Assembly (NCBI GenBank): GCA_040635515.1 | Contig: JBEYHY010000006.1 | Coordinates: 496,001-560,000 of the forward strand | Origin: Prauserella_A sp040635515 | GTDB lineage: Bacteria > Actinomycetota > Actinomycetes > Mycobacteriales > Pseudonocardiaceae | Direction of reading: 5' to 3' | Length of the DNA: 64,000 nucleotides | Shown: positions 17,728-26,742 of the stretch, piece after piece | How positions within the stretch are numbered: the stretch's first letter is position 1 | Layout of the letters: each line of letters begins with the position of its first letter | Translations under genes and position numbers: made by a program | Notes under the pieces: model-generated | Seen by the model: the letters and a program-made list of their open reading frames with translations, nothing else | What the model was told of the DNA's origin: nothing | Database searches by the model: none

Positions 17728-19392
17728 TCAGGCGCAGGGCTGGTACTCGAAGCGAGGATCGGAGCCGAGCCGTTCGATGAGGCTGTCCGCCTGCGGGCGG
17801 CGCAGCGAGAGGGCGACCCACTGTTCGGTGCCGAGCCTGCGGAAGGTCGCGACCTCGTAGAGCCCGGCGTACGCGGGGCTGATGCCGCATCGCTTGCGGG
17901 ACTCGTAGCCGTCGTCGACACCGACGATCACGTTCGGTATTCGCTGGACCACGACATAGTGATCGACGTCGGCGTCCCCCGCCTTGCCTGTGCGCCCGAT
18001 GTACTCGTCGGTGCGCCCGTTGAGGTCGACGACCGTCAGCCCGGGGCCCGCCCGGTAGGCAAGCGCCCCTCCGGCATGGCTGCCGACGACGGTGCCGGCA
18101 GGCAGCGTGCCGCCGAGCCAGTCGCCAAGTTCGCCGAGTTCGTCACCGACGACGGCCCACTGCCGCACGCTGGAGAGGACGTCGTGCTGGGTGAGCCCCG
18201 CGAGCAGGGAAAGCCCCGACACGGCGACGGCGATGAGCGGGACGGCCCTTCCGCCGACCGGATCGCGAGGCCGTGGTCGCGGCGACGGCTTGCTGGACGC
18301 GTGCCCCGAAAGGCCGTAGGCGGCCGTCACGGCGACGGCGATCAGCGGAGGTACCGGGGCGAGCAGCCGCCAGCCCGGTAGCGACTCACCGCCGGCGAAC
18401 AGGACCGCGACCGTCTGGGCGCCCGCGAGCGCGAGCAGCAGCCACACGAGCGATGCGGCCTTCGCGGCCGGCGGGCTTTCCGCGCGGCGGTTCGCGAGCA
18501 GGTAGCCCACCGTCAGCACGGCGAGCAGCACCAGCGCGAGGTAGCCGGTCGCGAACCCCGCGACGTAGTCCCACCCCGAGGCCAGGCGAGTTCCGGTGTC
18601 GGTCCGCCCCGCCAGTTCGACGGCGTTGGAAACGAGGTGGCCGTAGTAGGTCACCCTCCACACCATCCACGGCACGAGCAGGACCGCGGCGCCGAGCGCG
18701 TAGCCGAGCGGCGCCCATCCCGTCGCCGACCTGCGCACCACGGCGAACAGCAACCACAGCAGGACAACCAGGGCGACGAAGGTTCCCTCGGGGCGGGTCA
18801 TCACGGCGAACGCGGCGAGCACGCCCGCGACGACCGGCCGGTCCGAGGTGAGCGCGATGCACACGGACAGGACGAGCAGCACAAACAGCGAGGTCTCCAC
18901 GCCGGAGGCGCCGTAGACGGCGAGCGAGGAGGCTCCCGCGGTGAGCACCGCCGCTGCGACACCGAGCGCCGGTACCGCACGTCCGCCCTGTGTCGCGACG
19001 ATCCGGTTGGCCAGCACGTTCGCCGCGTACACCGCGCCGAGCGCGCACAGCACGCCGATGACGCTCGCGCCGACGACGATGGTGGTCTCGTCCCCGCCGA
19101 AGGCAGCCCGGGTCAACGCGACGAGCACGAGCCACAGAAAGCTCGAATAGCCCTCGACGCGCTCGCCGGGATTGAAGACCGGCCCATAGCCGTCGGCGAC
19201 ATTGCTCGCGTACCGGAAGGTCAGGTATGCCTCGTCGGCGACCGTCGCGAAGACGAGCTGGTGTGCGAGGGAGAAGACCATCGTCAGCCCGAGCGCGGCC
19301 CGTCGCCACGACTTGCCGCTGTTGATGCGGTCCCACGCGCCGACGACGAACACGGCGAGTACGAACCACGCACCTGCCGCGGCGAGCTCCAC
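17728..19392 (-). CDS. AftB-like arabinofuranosyltransferase
   Basis: Protein of 554 aa with an N-terminal helix, the loop motif DEAYLTFRYASN near residue 53-64, then NPGERVEGYSSFLWL, nine to ten further helices, and a C-terminal soluble domain (about 415-554). This resembles AftB (Rv3805c), which adds terminal beta-1,2-arabinofuranose to arabinan from decaprenyl-phospho-arabinose. It has the highest resemblance to AftB of the three GT-C genes in this window. In mycobacteria aftB is the last gene after ubiA; here it lies about 3.7 kb from glf beside the HAD gene. Acidic motif residues are intact apart from Glu in place of the second Asp. Start is a GTG with a G-rich stretch upstream. Confidence 0.72.
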   Translation of the reverse strand: MELAAAGAWFVLAVFVVGAWDRINSGKSWRRAALGLTMVFSLAHQLVFATVADEAYLTFRYASNVADGYGPVFNPGERVEGYSSFLWLVLVALTRAAFGGDETTIVVGASVIGVLCALGAVYAANVLANRIVATQGGRAVPALGVAAAVLTAGASSLAVYGASGVETSLFVLLVLSVCIALTSDRPVVAGVLAAFAVMTRPEGTFVALVVLLWLLFAVVRRSATGWAPLGYALGAAVLLVPWMVWRVTYYGHLVSNAVELAGRTDTGTRLASGWDYVAGFATGYLALVLLAVLTVGYLLANRRAESPPAAKAASLVWLLLALAGAQTVAVLFAGGESLPGWRLLAPVPPLIAVAVTAAYGLSGHASSKPSPRPRPRDPVGGRAVPLIAVAVSGLSLLAGLTQHDVLSSVRQWAVVGDELGELGDWLGGTLPAGTVVGSHAGGALAYRAGPGLTVVDLNGRTDEYIGRTGKAGDADVDHYVVVQRIPNVIVGVDDGYESRKRCGISPAYAGLYEVATFRRLGTEQWVALSLRRPQADSLIERLGSDPRFEYQPCA

Positions 19393-19488
19393 CCAGCACC
19401 CCCGTACCCGAGTCGATTCACCAAACTAACGCATCGCGAAACCCGTCCGGCACGGGCAGGTGCCCGGCGAGGCCATCCGGCCTTTCAA

Positions 19489-19497
19489 TTGTCCACA
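19489..19497 (+). promoter_or_regulatory. DnaA box
   Basis: Exact TTGTCCACA, the actinobacterial DnaA-box form, in the 160-bp gap between the AftB-like gene start and the end of the AMP-ligase gene. At this base composition fewer than one exact copy is expected by chance in 64 kb. Confidence 0.5.
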
Positions 19498-19552
19498 ACA
19501 GACGAACGCGGAGTGAGTTTCATGTCCATTGTGGTCAAGGAAGGAGCGGCCT

Positions 19553-20950
19553 TCACAACTCTCTTTCCAGTACCGGATAATTGATCTTTCCGCTGCCCAG
19601 CAGCGGTACTGTCTCGACAGGACGCACGTCGAAACCGCTGGAATGAAGGTGTGTCCGGTCCGCAAGCACTTCCGAAACGACCTTGCACATCGCCGGATCG
19701 GCTCCCTGCGCGAACAGCACCACCTTGTCGCCGGAGGGAACCGCCGCGACGACGTCGACTCCGGCACCCGAGGTTCTCGCCGCGTGTTCGAGATCGTCCA
19801 GGTTGACCCTGTTGCCGAACACCGTGCCGATCCGCTTGAGCCTTCCCGTGATGAACAGGTAGCCGTCCTCGTCGAGATAGCCCAGGTCGCCCGTGGCCAG
19901 CACGCCGCCGGTCGTGTCGCCGAGCGCGAGGTGCGCACGCTCCGTCGCGTAACCCATCATCACGTTGGGTCCCCGGTAGACGACCTCGCCGACGATCTTG
20001 GGGTGCGTGGTCTCCTCACCGTCTTCCCTGCGCACCGAGAACGATCCACCAGCCAGCGCGACTCCGGCGGAGCCGAGCTTGTCGGAAAGCCGGTCGGAGG
20101 GGACCGTCGCCATCCTCGGACCCGCCTCGGTTTGCCCGTACATCACGAACATGCGACCGCCGGCCCCCCGCATCGCGTCGTGGAATTCGGCGATCAGCTC
20201 GGTACGCAGCTTCCCTCCCGCCTGGGTCAACGTGCGCAAGCTTGGGTATTCGTGCGGATCGAACGGCATCCGGTGCAACAGCTCGTAATGGTGCGGGACA
20301 CCGGCGAGCGAGGTGACCTCGTGTTCGGCGACCGCCTCCCAGAAGCCCTTGCCGAGAATGCCCGATGGCTCGACGACGACCGTCGCACCGCGCACGAGGT
20401 GGGAGTTCAGTACGGAAAGCCCGAAACTGTAGTGCGGAGGCAAGCTGGTCGGGGCGACGTCCTCAGTGTGGATGCCGAGCGCTTCGGCGATGGCGACCGC
20501 GTTGTCCAGCAACGCTTTTCTCGACAACCTGACGAGCCGGGGATCGCCTGTCGAACCACTCGTCGCGAGCAGTACCGCGAGGTCGGGGTGCGGTTCGACC
20601 TTCGTCGCCCGCTCGCGCACCCAGCCGCACCCCGCGGCCGAGTAACCAGGCGGCGGCGCGTGCGGGGAACCGAGCACGGCCGACGGCTCGAACCGCTGGA
20701 CGAGGCGGTGCAGCAAGCTCTCTTCGAGCGCCGGATCAAGGAGTGCGACAGCCCTTTCCGCCTCGAAGGCCGCCAGATAGTTCACTATCCCTTCGAGTTC
20801 GGCTCCCACTCTCGCGAAGAGCACACCGTCGGGTAGCGCGGACAGCCGCTGTGCCGTGCGCCGTACCTCGGTGACGAGTTCCTCACCGCCCAGTGTCCGC
20901 CTTCCCACGACATCGACGAGTCGAGCTCCATCGCCAAGCAGCGAGGTCAT
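19553..20950 (-). CDS. AMP-forming acyl/aryl ligase (ANL superfamily)
   Basis: Protein of 465 aa. Seen: the ATP loop ATSGSTGDPRLVRLSR near residue 150-165, FVMYGQTEAGPRM near 270-283, ATGDLGYLDEDGYLFITGR near 350-370, and the C-terminal catalytic Lys in LLGSGKINYP. It should activate a carboxylic acid as acyl-adenylate and pass it to CoA, a carrier or an amine; the acid cannot be told from sequence. There is no carrier-protein domain and no separate carrier gene nearby. I start at ATG 20950; the 36 residues upstream are Arg-rich and look non-coding. It is divergent from the DegT-Gfo pair across a 490-bp regulatory gap, so the three may form one small pathway. At 465 aa it is on the short side for the superfamily. 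Confidence 0.85.
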   Translation of the reverse strand: MTSLLGDGARLVDVVGRRTLGGEELVTEVRRTAQRLSALPDGVLFARVGAELEGIVNYLAAFEAERAVALLDPALEESLLHRLVQRFEPSAVLGSPHAPPPGYSAAGCGWVRERATKVEPHPDLAVLLATSGSTGDPRLVRLSRKALLDNAVAIAEALGIHTEDVAPTSLPPHYSFGLSVLNSHLVRGATVVVEPSGILGKGFWEAVAEHEVTSLAGVPHHYELLHRMPFDPHEYPSLRTLTQAGGKLRTELIAEFHDAMRGAGGRMFVMYGQTEAGPRMATVPSDRLSDKLGSAGVALAGGSFSVRREDGEETTHPKIVGEVVYRGPNVMMGYATERAHLALGDTTGGVLATGDLGYLDEDGYLFITGRLKRIGTVFGNRVNLDDLEHAARTSGAGVDVVAAVPSGDKVVLFAQGADPAMCKVVSEVLADRTHLHSSGFDVRPVETVPLLGSGKINYPVLEREL

Positions 20951-21164
20951 GCCAACAGCCCCCGATCGAAAAACGGAAACCGGAACGCTCTCGCGTTCCG
21001 GCCTCCACCGCACGGCCTGCTCAGTACGAGGCTGTTTGCTTCGCCCCGCGCCCACCATTCAGTCATGTCTCCGGGGGGTAGCGCTACCACGTGTTCCGGT
21101 CACGGCGTCGCGACCAGCGGCAGCACGCCACAATTCTCGAAAATTTCGCACATTTGCTCCCGTG

Positions 21165-21185
21165 TTGTGGACAGATTGTGGACAG
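21165..21185 (-). promoter_or_regulatory. Tandem DnaA-like boxes
   Basis: TTGTGGACAG occurs twice, separated by one base, so the period is 11 bp, about one helical turn. On the minus strand each contains CTGTCCACA, one mismatch from the TTGTCCACA DnaA box. Both boxes face the same way. Confidence 0.45.
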
Positions 21186-21257
21186 GACACCGAAAACCGC
21201 ACGTGCCGCTCGCCGATCCCGCATCCGCACAGGTAAAACCCGGTCGCCGCACCGGAT

Positions 21258-21271
21258 TTCCGATATCGGAA
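21258..21271. promoter_or_regulatory. 14-bp palindrome upstream of DegT gene
   Basis: TTCCGATATCGGAA is a perfect palindrome 170 bp upstream of the DegT start. Its ten-base core CCGATATCGG recurs at 47419-47428 upstream of another gene. It may be an operator; the regulator is unknown. Confidence 0.35.
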
Positions 21272-21440
21272 CAGGCGCGGTCGGGTGAATCCGATCAGCC
21301 ACGAGAATCCATTCAAGGCCGTCCGCGCAACAAGCTGGTTTCATGACCGGGCGGCTCGCCGTCGCCGACGTATCGACGTAATCGGCGTAATCGGCGCTGC
21401 CGGAGCCCTCGGCGTCCCCGGAAGAAGGAAGAACACCCGC

Positions 21441-22496
21441 ATGATCCCGTTGACCGTCGTCGACGCCTGCGCCGAGCCGCCGCACAGTGAAGTTCCGGTT
21501 ACCGGACCACCAGGGGGAATGACCGAGATCGAACGATTCGAACACGCATTCGCCCTGCTGACGAAAACCCGGTTCGCGATGGCGACGCGCACTCCGGCGC
21601 TGGCGAGGGATATCGCGCTGGGCGGACTCGGCCTCGCCGAGCACGACGAGGTCGTGACCTCGCCGTTCTGTTCCACCGCAACGCTCGACGCGATCGTGCG
21701 CACCGGCGCGAGGGTGCGATTTGCCGACGTGTGCGACGACGACTTCGGCATCGACCCCGATGCGGTCGCCGCGATCATCGGGCCGCGCACGAGGGCGATC
21801 CTCGCCGTCCATCTCTACGGGCAGCCCGCCGACCTCGGCAAGCTCACCGCACTCGCCGCCGAGTACGACCTGCGGGTCGTCGAGGATGCCGCGCAGGCAC
21901 TCGGCGCCACCTGCGAGGGAAGACAAGCAGGCTCGCACGAACTCGGCTGCTTCTCGCTGCCAGGAAGGACGCCGTCGGATTCGTGCGGCGTCGTCACCTT
22001 CGCCGAGGATGCCCGCGTAGGGCCTGACCAGCACCGCACCCCTCAGCGCGGCATCACTGAACAGCGGGCCGCGCTGGGTTTCGCGCGGCTGGCGCGGCTT
22101 CCCAGCGCCCTCGCGAGCAGAGCACACAACGCACGCACGCTCGGCGAGGGCCTTGCCGGAACACCGGGACTGCGGGTTCCCTTCGAACTTCCGGGCCGCG
22201 ATCACGTTTGGCACCAGTACACCGTGCGGGTCGGCCCGCACGCCATGTTGTCGAGGGACGAGCTGGCGACGGCGCTCGCCGGCCGCGGCATCGGAACCCG
22301 CGTCTACTACCCCAGGCTGGTCTTCGACGCCGACGACTACCGAGGACACCCCGCGCTCGGCAATCCGTCGGAAGCGGAATTCCCTTTCGCCGCACGGCTG
22401 ACCGAGGAAGTGCTGTCACTTCCCGTGCACGAGGCACTCACGGCGAGCCAGCTCGACCTCATCGTCAACGCCGTCAGAGAGGAGCTGGGCGCATGA
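21441..22496 (+). CDS. DegT/DnrJ/EryC1-family protein lacking the PLP lysine
   Basis: Protein of 351 aa with the overall fold of the sugar aminotransferase family. Conserved: EHDEVVTSPFCSTATLDAI, VHLYGQPADLGKL, the cofactor-binding VVEDAAQALGA with its Asp, RAALGFARLARLP, and the C-terminal WHQYTVRV and RVYYPRL. Missing: the phosphate-binding SGT.AL motif reads ATRTPAL, and the segment that normally holds the Schiff-base lysine reads CFSLPGRTPSDSCGVV, with Arg176/Thr177 and no lysine. The loop after it is shortened. It is therefore unlikely to be a normal aminotransferase; it may be a pseudoenzyme, a partner subunit or a diverged catalyst. I start at ATG 21441 (AAGGAAG upstream). Its stop overlaps the Gfo/Idh start by four bases (ATGA). 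Confidence 0.8.
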   Translation: MIPLTVVDACAEPPHSEVPVTGPPGGMTEIERFEHAFALLTKTRFAMATRTPALARDIALGGLGLAEHDEVVTSPFCSTATLDAIVRTGARVRFADVCDDDFGIDPDAVAAIIGPRTRAILAVHLYGQPADLGKLTALAAEYDLRVVEDAAQALGATCEGRQAGSHELGCFSLPGRTPSDSCGVVTFAEDARVGPDQHRTPQRGITEQRAALGFARLARLPSALASRAHNARTLGEGLAGTPGLRVPFELPGRDHVWHQYTVRVGPHAMLSRDELATALAGRGIGTRVYYPRLVFDADDYRGHPALGNPSEAEFPFAARLTEEVLSLPVHEALTASQLDLIVNAVREELGA

Positions 22497-23488
22497 AACA
22501 TCGCGTCGCGCTCGTTGGCGCGGGCGAGATGGGAGCACAACACGCCCGCATCATCAGCACCCACGAACGCACCCTGCTGACCAGGGTCGTCGATCCGAGG
22601 GAAAGCTCGGGAAAGTGGCTCGCCGACCGGCACGGTTGTGAATGGCACCCCGCGATCGGAACTCTGTCCGATGTGGACGCCGTGGTTCTCGCTTCACCGA
22701 CGGGAACCCACCACAACCAGGCCATCGACGTACTCTCCTCCGGCAAGCCGCTGCTGGTGGAAAAGCCGCTGTCCAACAACTTCGCGGCCTGTCTTGAGAT
22801 CACCGAGGCGGCGAGGCGGCACGACGTCGTGCTGATGTGCAGCCTTGTCGAGCGCTACAACCCCGCGATGCTGACCGCGCGCATGATCATCGAGGCGCCC
22901 GTCCACGTGCTGGCGCGACGGCACGGGCCGTACGCGCCGCACATCAGGACGGGCGTCGGCTGGGACCTGCTCGTCCACGACGCCGACCTGGCGATCCAGT
23001 TGTTCAACTGGCAGACCCCGGAGAAGGCGACGGCGAGTTCGGGCTACTTCCATCCCGCTTCGGCGGAGGGCGCCGAGGACGTCATCGAAGCGCTGCTGGC
23101 CTTTCCCAGCGGACTCGCCGCCATCTCGGCGTCACGGCTCGGGCAGAAGAAGGTTCGCGCGCTCGTGATATCCGAACTGGACCGGACCATCGAGATCGAT
23201 CTCCTGCGCAGGGACGTCACCATCTTCCGGCATCTCGCGCACACCGCGAGCACACCGCTGGCCCGCGGCTACCGGCAGCAGACGATCATCGAGTCACCCG
23301 CGCTGATCACCGCTCGCGAACCGCTCGCGACCCAGTTCGACCGGTTCGTCGCTCTGCTCGAAGGAAGAGCCGACCCCTCGGCCGAACGGCAGACCATCCT
23401 TCCCGCCCACCGAGCGGTCGCGAGCGTGCTCGAATCGGCGGCGGCACAGTCCCACTCGCCGTGGTCGCCGTACTCCAGCGTGGGGTGA
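22493..23488 (+). CDS. Gfo/Idh/MocA-family sugar oxidoreductase
   Basis: Protein of 331 aa. N-terminal NAD(P)-binding VALVGAGEMGAQHARI (GxGxxG), the family EKP motif in LLVEKPLSNN near residue 83-92, and the catalytic GWDLLVHDADLAIQL with the expected Asp and His near 160-175. It should oxidise or reduce a hydroxyl of a sugar or cyclitol, often the 3-position of a nucleotide sugar before amination. Start ATG overlaps the DegT stop (ATGA), so the two are translated together. That an intact oxidoreductase is coupled to a lysine-less DegT protein is the odd point of this pair. Thirty-eight bases after its stop begins the large regulator gene. Confidence 0.88.
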   Translation: MKHRVALVGAGEMGAQHARIISTHERTLLTRVVDPRESSGKWLADRHGCEWHPAIGTLSDVDAVVLASPTGTHHNQAIDVLSSGKPLLVEKPLSNNFAACLEITEAARRHDVVLMCSLVERYNPAMLTARMIIEAPVHVLARRHGPYAPHIRTGVGWDLLVHDADLAIQLFNWQTPEKATASSGYFHPASAEGAEDVIEALLAFPSGLAAISASRLGQKKVRALVISELDRTIEIDLLRRDVTIFRHLAHTASTPLARGYRQQTIIESPALITAREPLATQFDRFVALLEGRADPSAERQTILPAHRAVASVLESAAAQSHSPWSPYSSVG

Positions 23489-23514
23489 GGGAGGCACCGC
23501 CTCGGCGATGACCG

Positions 23515-23520
23515 GATAAT
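23515..23520 (+). promoter_or_regulatory. Likely -10 element of leaderless regulator gene
   Basis: GATAAT ends six bases before the ATG at 23527 and no Shine-Dalgarno sequence is present. This indicates a leaderless transcript for the large AfsR-like regulator, separate from the DegT-Gfo operon. Confidence 0.55.
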
Positions 23521-23526
23521 CCCGGC

Positions 23527-26500
23527 ATGCGCTTCGGCATCCTCGGCCCGCTCGACGTGCGGGGACCTGACGATGCCGAGGTGTCCGTCGGCGGCCCCAA
23601 GGTGCGGGCCCTGCTCGCGTTGCTGCTGGTGAACGCGGGAAAGGTCGTCTCGGCTGACCGGCTGGTCGACGGCATCTACGGCGCGAGGCCACCGCACGGA
23701 GCCGCCAACGCACTGCAATCACAGATCTCGCGGTTGCGGCGATCGTTGCCAGGCCTCGTCGAGCACCGGCGAAACGGCTACCTGCTCGCGGTGACCGAAG
23801 GCGACATCGACGCGGGAGCTTTCGAGACGCTTGCCGCGCGGGGCGAGGCGGCGCTCGAAGCGGGAGACACCGCCGTCGCGGCGGCCACGTTGCGGGCCGC
23901 GCTCGCGCTGTGGCGAGGAGCCGTCGCCACCGAGATACCCGAACCGGAAGCGGCAAGGCTCACCGAGCTGTGGTGCGCTGCCGTCGAGCACCGGATCGCC
24001 GCGGACCTCGCGGAGGGCGAACTCGGCGGGCTGGTCGGCGAGCTGCGAAAACTCGTCGCCGAGTATCCGCTGCGCGAAGGCTTCCACGCCCAGCTCGTCA
24101 CCGCCCTTCGCCTCGAAGGGCGCGTCGCCGAGGCACTCTCGGCCTTCGAGTCGGCCAGGCGGCTGCTGCTGGACCAGCTCGGCACCGAGCCGTCGCCGCC
24201 GCTGCGCGAAGCCCACCTCGCGGCGCTGCGCGCGGATACCGGCCCCGGACCGGAAGCCCGCCTTCCGAGACAGCTCACCCGGTTCGTCGGCCGCGAAGCC
24301 GAACTCGGCGAACTCGACGCGGCACTGTCGCGGCACCACCTCGTCACGCTCACCGGCCCGGGAGGGACGGGCAAAACCAGGCTCGCGATCGAGGCCGCCC
24401 AGCGGCGGCGCGGCGAGGTGTTCCTCGCCGAATTGGCGGCGGTGCCCCAGCACGGCTCGGCCGACGAGGTCGCGAGCACGGTGCTGGACGCGCTCGGCGT
24501 GCGCGAGGGCATCCTCAGCACCCGGAGGGCGGGCGCACGGCAGGCGCCACTCGACCGGCTGGTCAACGCGCTCACGGACCGGCGGCTGCTGCTGGTGCTC
24601 GACAACTGCGAGCACGTCGTCGCCTCGGTCGCCACTGTCGCGGAGCGCGTGCTCGCGAAATGCGGCTCGGTCACGTTGCTCACGACGAGCAGGGAAGCAC
24701 TCGGCATCACGGGGGAAACCCTGCTTCCCGTGCCCCAGCTCGCGGTTCCTCCCCTCGCGGCCGACGCGGACGAAGCACGGGACTACGCGGCCGTCGCCCT
24801 GTTCGTGGAACGGGCAACGGCCGTCCTGCCCGGATTCCGGCTAACCGGCGACAACGCCTGGGCGGTCAGCCGGATCTGCGAAGCCCTCGACGGGCTGCCG
24901 CTGGCCATCGAACTCGCGGCGGCGCGGACCCGGTCGCTGCCCGTCGGCGAACTGGCCGCGAGGCTCGACGACCGGTTCGCGTTGTTGTCGAGAGGCAGCA
25001 GGACGGCGCCGGAACGGCATCGCACCCTGCGCGGGGTCGTCGAGTGGAGCTGGGAGCTGCTTGAAGAGCGGGAACGCGAACTCGCCATGGCGATGGCCGT
25101 GTTCGTCGGCGGCGCCAGCCTCGCCGATCTCACCCCGGTCGGCGGGATCGCGTTGCCCGAAGGGGACGCCTCGGTACCCGAGGTACTCGCGGGTCTCGTT
25201 GACAAGTCGATCGTCGAGCTGACCGCCGAGGGCCGATACCGGATGCTGGAGACGATCAGGGCCTTCGCGCTCGAACGGCTCGCGGAGACCGGCACGACCG
25301 ACCGGCTGCGCCGTGGTCACGCCGAACGCTTCCTCGCGCTCGCCGAACAGGCCGCCCCCTACCTTCGCGGCGGCGACCAGCTCGAATGGCTCGGCAGGCT
25401 GGACGCCGAACTCGACAACCTGCAATCGGCGCTGGACTGGGCTCGCGAGGCGGATCAGCGGCTCGCCCTTCGCCTCGTCGCGACGCTTTTGCCCTACTGG
25501 TGGCTGACCGGGCGGCGCGGGGAAGGCGCCGAGCACACGGCCAGGCTGCTCGCGACGCTGCCACGCGGCGGTCAGGAGGGGCTCGCCGAGGAGTACACGA
25601 TGTGTGTCCTCTCGACGTCCTACGGCGGCAGCGGCGGCGAACTCGCCAACCCCGGCATCGCGGAACACCTTGCCGCCGTTGACGAGATCGCCGACCTCAT
25701 CGCGGCGCCGCCGAAGTACCCGTTCCTGCTCCTGCTGTGGGGAGCGGCCAACGGGATACCGAGGGGCGCCGTCACCGACTCGTTGCTGCTGCGCCACGAC
25801 ATCGTGCCGCTGCAGGCGCCGTGGACCATCGCGCTCCGCCACCTCGGCAGGGCCCTGGTGGCGCTGTACGGCGGGAAGGTCCCGGTGGCCGAAACCGAGC
25901 TCGCCGAGTCGCTGCGAGGATTCCGCGAGCTCGGCGACCGCTGGGGCTGCTCGCTCGCGCTCGTCGAACTCGGCAGGATCGCGGGCTGGCGCGGCGATCA
26001 CCAGCGCTGCGTCGCGCTCATGGACGAGGCCATCGAGCTGACCGAGCAGCTCGCGGCTTCCGAGGATCTCGCCGAGATTCTGTGCGTGAAGGCGACGGCA
26101 CTGCGCCATGCGGGTGAGCGGGACGCGGCGATGACCGGTTACCGCAGGGCCGCCGGAATCGCGGAGAGGTCGGGGACGATGGACGTCTTCGCACTCGCAC
26201 ATCACGGCCTCGCGGAGTCGGCCAGACAGCGGGGCGACCTGCGGGAAGCGGAACGCGAGTGCGAGCTGGCGCTGGCCAGGTGCCCGGCGGGGCACTTCTC
26301 CTTCGACGGCGTCCGTGACCAGGTGAGGATCACGCAGGGCCGCGTCGCGATGGCGCGAGGCCACTCGCGGCGGGCCGCCGAGTCATTTCACGCCGTCATC
26401 CGTTCCGCGGTGGCAAGGTCCGATCTGCCGGGCGCCGGTGGGGCGGTGGAAGCCCTCGCGGGACTCGTCGTCGCAGGCCATCCCCGGCTCGCGGCGACCA

Positions 26501-26733
26501 TGCTCGGTGCCGCGACCGTACTGCGAGGGCTCGCGGTCGCCGGTGACGCCGACGTCGAGCGGGTCGAAGCCGAGGCGCGCGCCGCGCTGGGTAGGACCGT
26601 CTACCGCCGCGAACACGCCACCGGTGCCGACATGAGTCATCCCGCCGCGCTCGAACTCGCCGAAACCGGCGTCCGCGCCGCGCTCGATACCGATTCGACC
26701 GGTTTCTCCGCCCCCGGCGAAGATCGTCGTTAG
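23527..26733 (+). CDS. AfsR/SARP-like transcriptional regulator (BTAD, NB-ARC, TPR)
   Basis: Protein of 1068 aa. Domains in order: OmpR-type winged helix (about 1-90, begins MRFGILGPLDV), BTAD helical domain (about 95-240), NB-ARC-type ATPase with Walker A LTGPGGTGKTRLA near residue 275-287 and Walker B LLLVLDNCEH near 355, then winged-helix and a long TPR-like C-terminal region. Such AfsR-type proteins are pathway regulators of secondary metabolism or cell-surface functions in actinomycetes; ATP binding tunes activity. It follows the DegT-Gfo pair, and a 150-aa membrane protein and an exporter come after it, so these may be its targets. Target promoters cannot be named. Start ATG appears leaderless (GATAAT six bases upstream). 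Confidence 0.9.
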   Translation: MRFGILGPLDVRGPDDAEVSVGGPKVRALLALLLVNAGKVVSADRLVDGIYGARPPHGAANALQSQISRLRRSLPGLVEHRRNGYLLAVTEGDIDAGAFETLAARGEAALEAGDTAVAAATLRAALALWRGAVATEIPEPEAARLTELWCAAVEHRIAADLAEGELGGLVGELRKLVAEYPLREGFHAQLVTALRLEGRVAEALSAFESARRLLLDQLGTEPSPPLREAHLAALRADTGPGPEARLPRQLTRFVGREAELGELDAALSRHHLVTLTGPGGTGKTRLAIEAAQRRRGEVFLAELAAVPQHGSADEVASTVLDALGVREGILSTRRAGARQAPLDRLVNALTDRRLLLVLDNCEHVVASVATVAERVLAKCGSVTLLTTSREALGITGETLLPVPQLAVPPLAADADEARDYAAVALFVERATAVLPGFRLTGDNAWAVSRICEALDGLPLAIELAAARTRSLPVGELAARLDDRFALLSRGSRTAPERHRTLRGVVEWSWELLEERERELAMAMAVFVGGASLADLTPVGGIALPEGDASVPEVLAGLVDKSIVELTAEGRYRMLETIRAFALERLAETGTTDRLRRGHAERFLALAEQAAPYLRGGDQLEWLGRLDAELDNLQSALDWAREADQRLALRLVATLLPYWWLTGRRGEGAEHTARLLATLPRGGQEGLAEEYTMCVLSTSYGGSGGELANPGIAEHLAAVDEIADLIAAPPKYPFLLLLWGAANGIPRGAVTDSLLLRHDIVPLQAPWTIALRHLGRALVALYGGKVPVAETELAESLRGFRELGDRWGCSLALVELGRIAGWRGDHQRCVALMDEAIELTEQLAASEDLAEILCVKATALRHAGERDAAMTGYRRAAGIAERSGTMDVFALAHHGLAESARQRGDLREAERECELALARCPAGHFSFDGVRDQVRITQGRVAMARGHSRRAAESFHAVIRSAVARSDLPGAGGAVEALAGLVVAGHPRLAATMLGAATVLRGLAVAGDADVERVEAEARAALGRTVYRREHATGADMSHPAALELAETGVRAALDTDSTGFSAPGEDRR

Positions 26734-26736
26734 CCT
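26731..26736 (+). promoter_or_regulatory. Possible -10 element overlapping a stop codon
   Basis: TAGCCT ends six bases before the ATG at 26743 and includes the TAG stop of the upstream regulator. Position fits leaderless initiation of the membrane-protein gene. Read-through from the regulator gene is equally possible. Confidence 0.35.
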
Positions 26737-26742
26737 TCGGCC

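Larger units (their letters stand above)
20951..21440. other. 490-bp intergenic region rich in palindromes
   Basis: No credible gene. It contains a hairpin CCGGAACGC/GCGTTCCGG (20980-21001), a 12-bp palindrome GGTAGCGCTACC (21077-21088), a tandem pair of DnaA-like boxes (21165-21185) and a 14-bp palindrome TTCCGATATCGGAA (21258-21271). It separates the divergent AMP-ligase and DegT genes and is unusually long for this gene-dense window. Confidence 0.6.
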
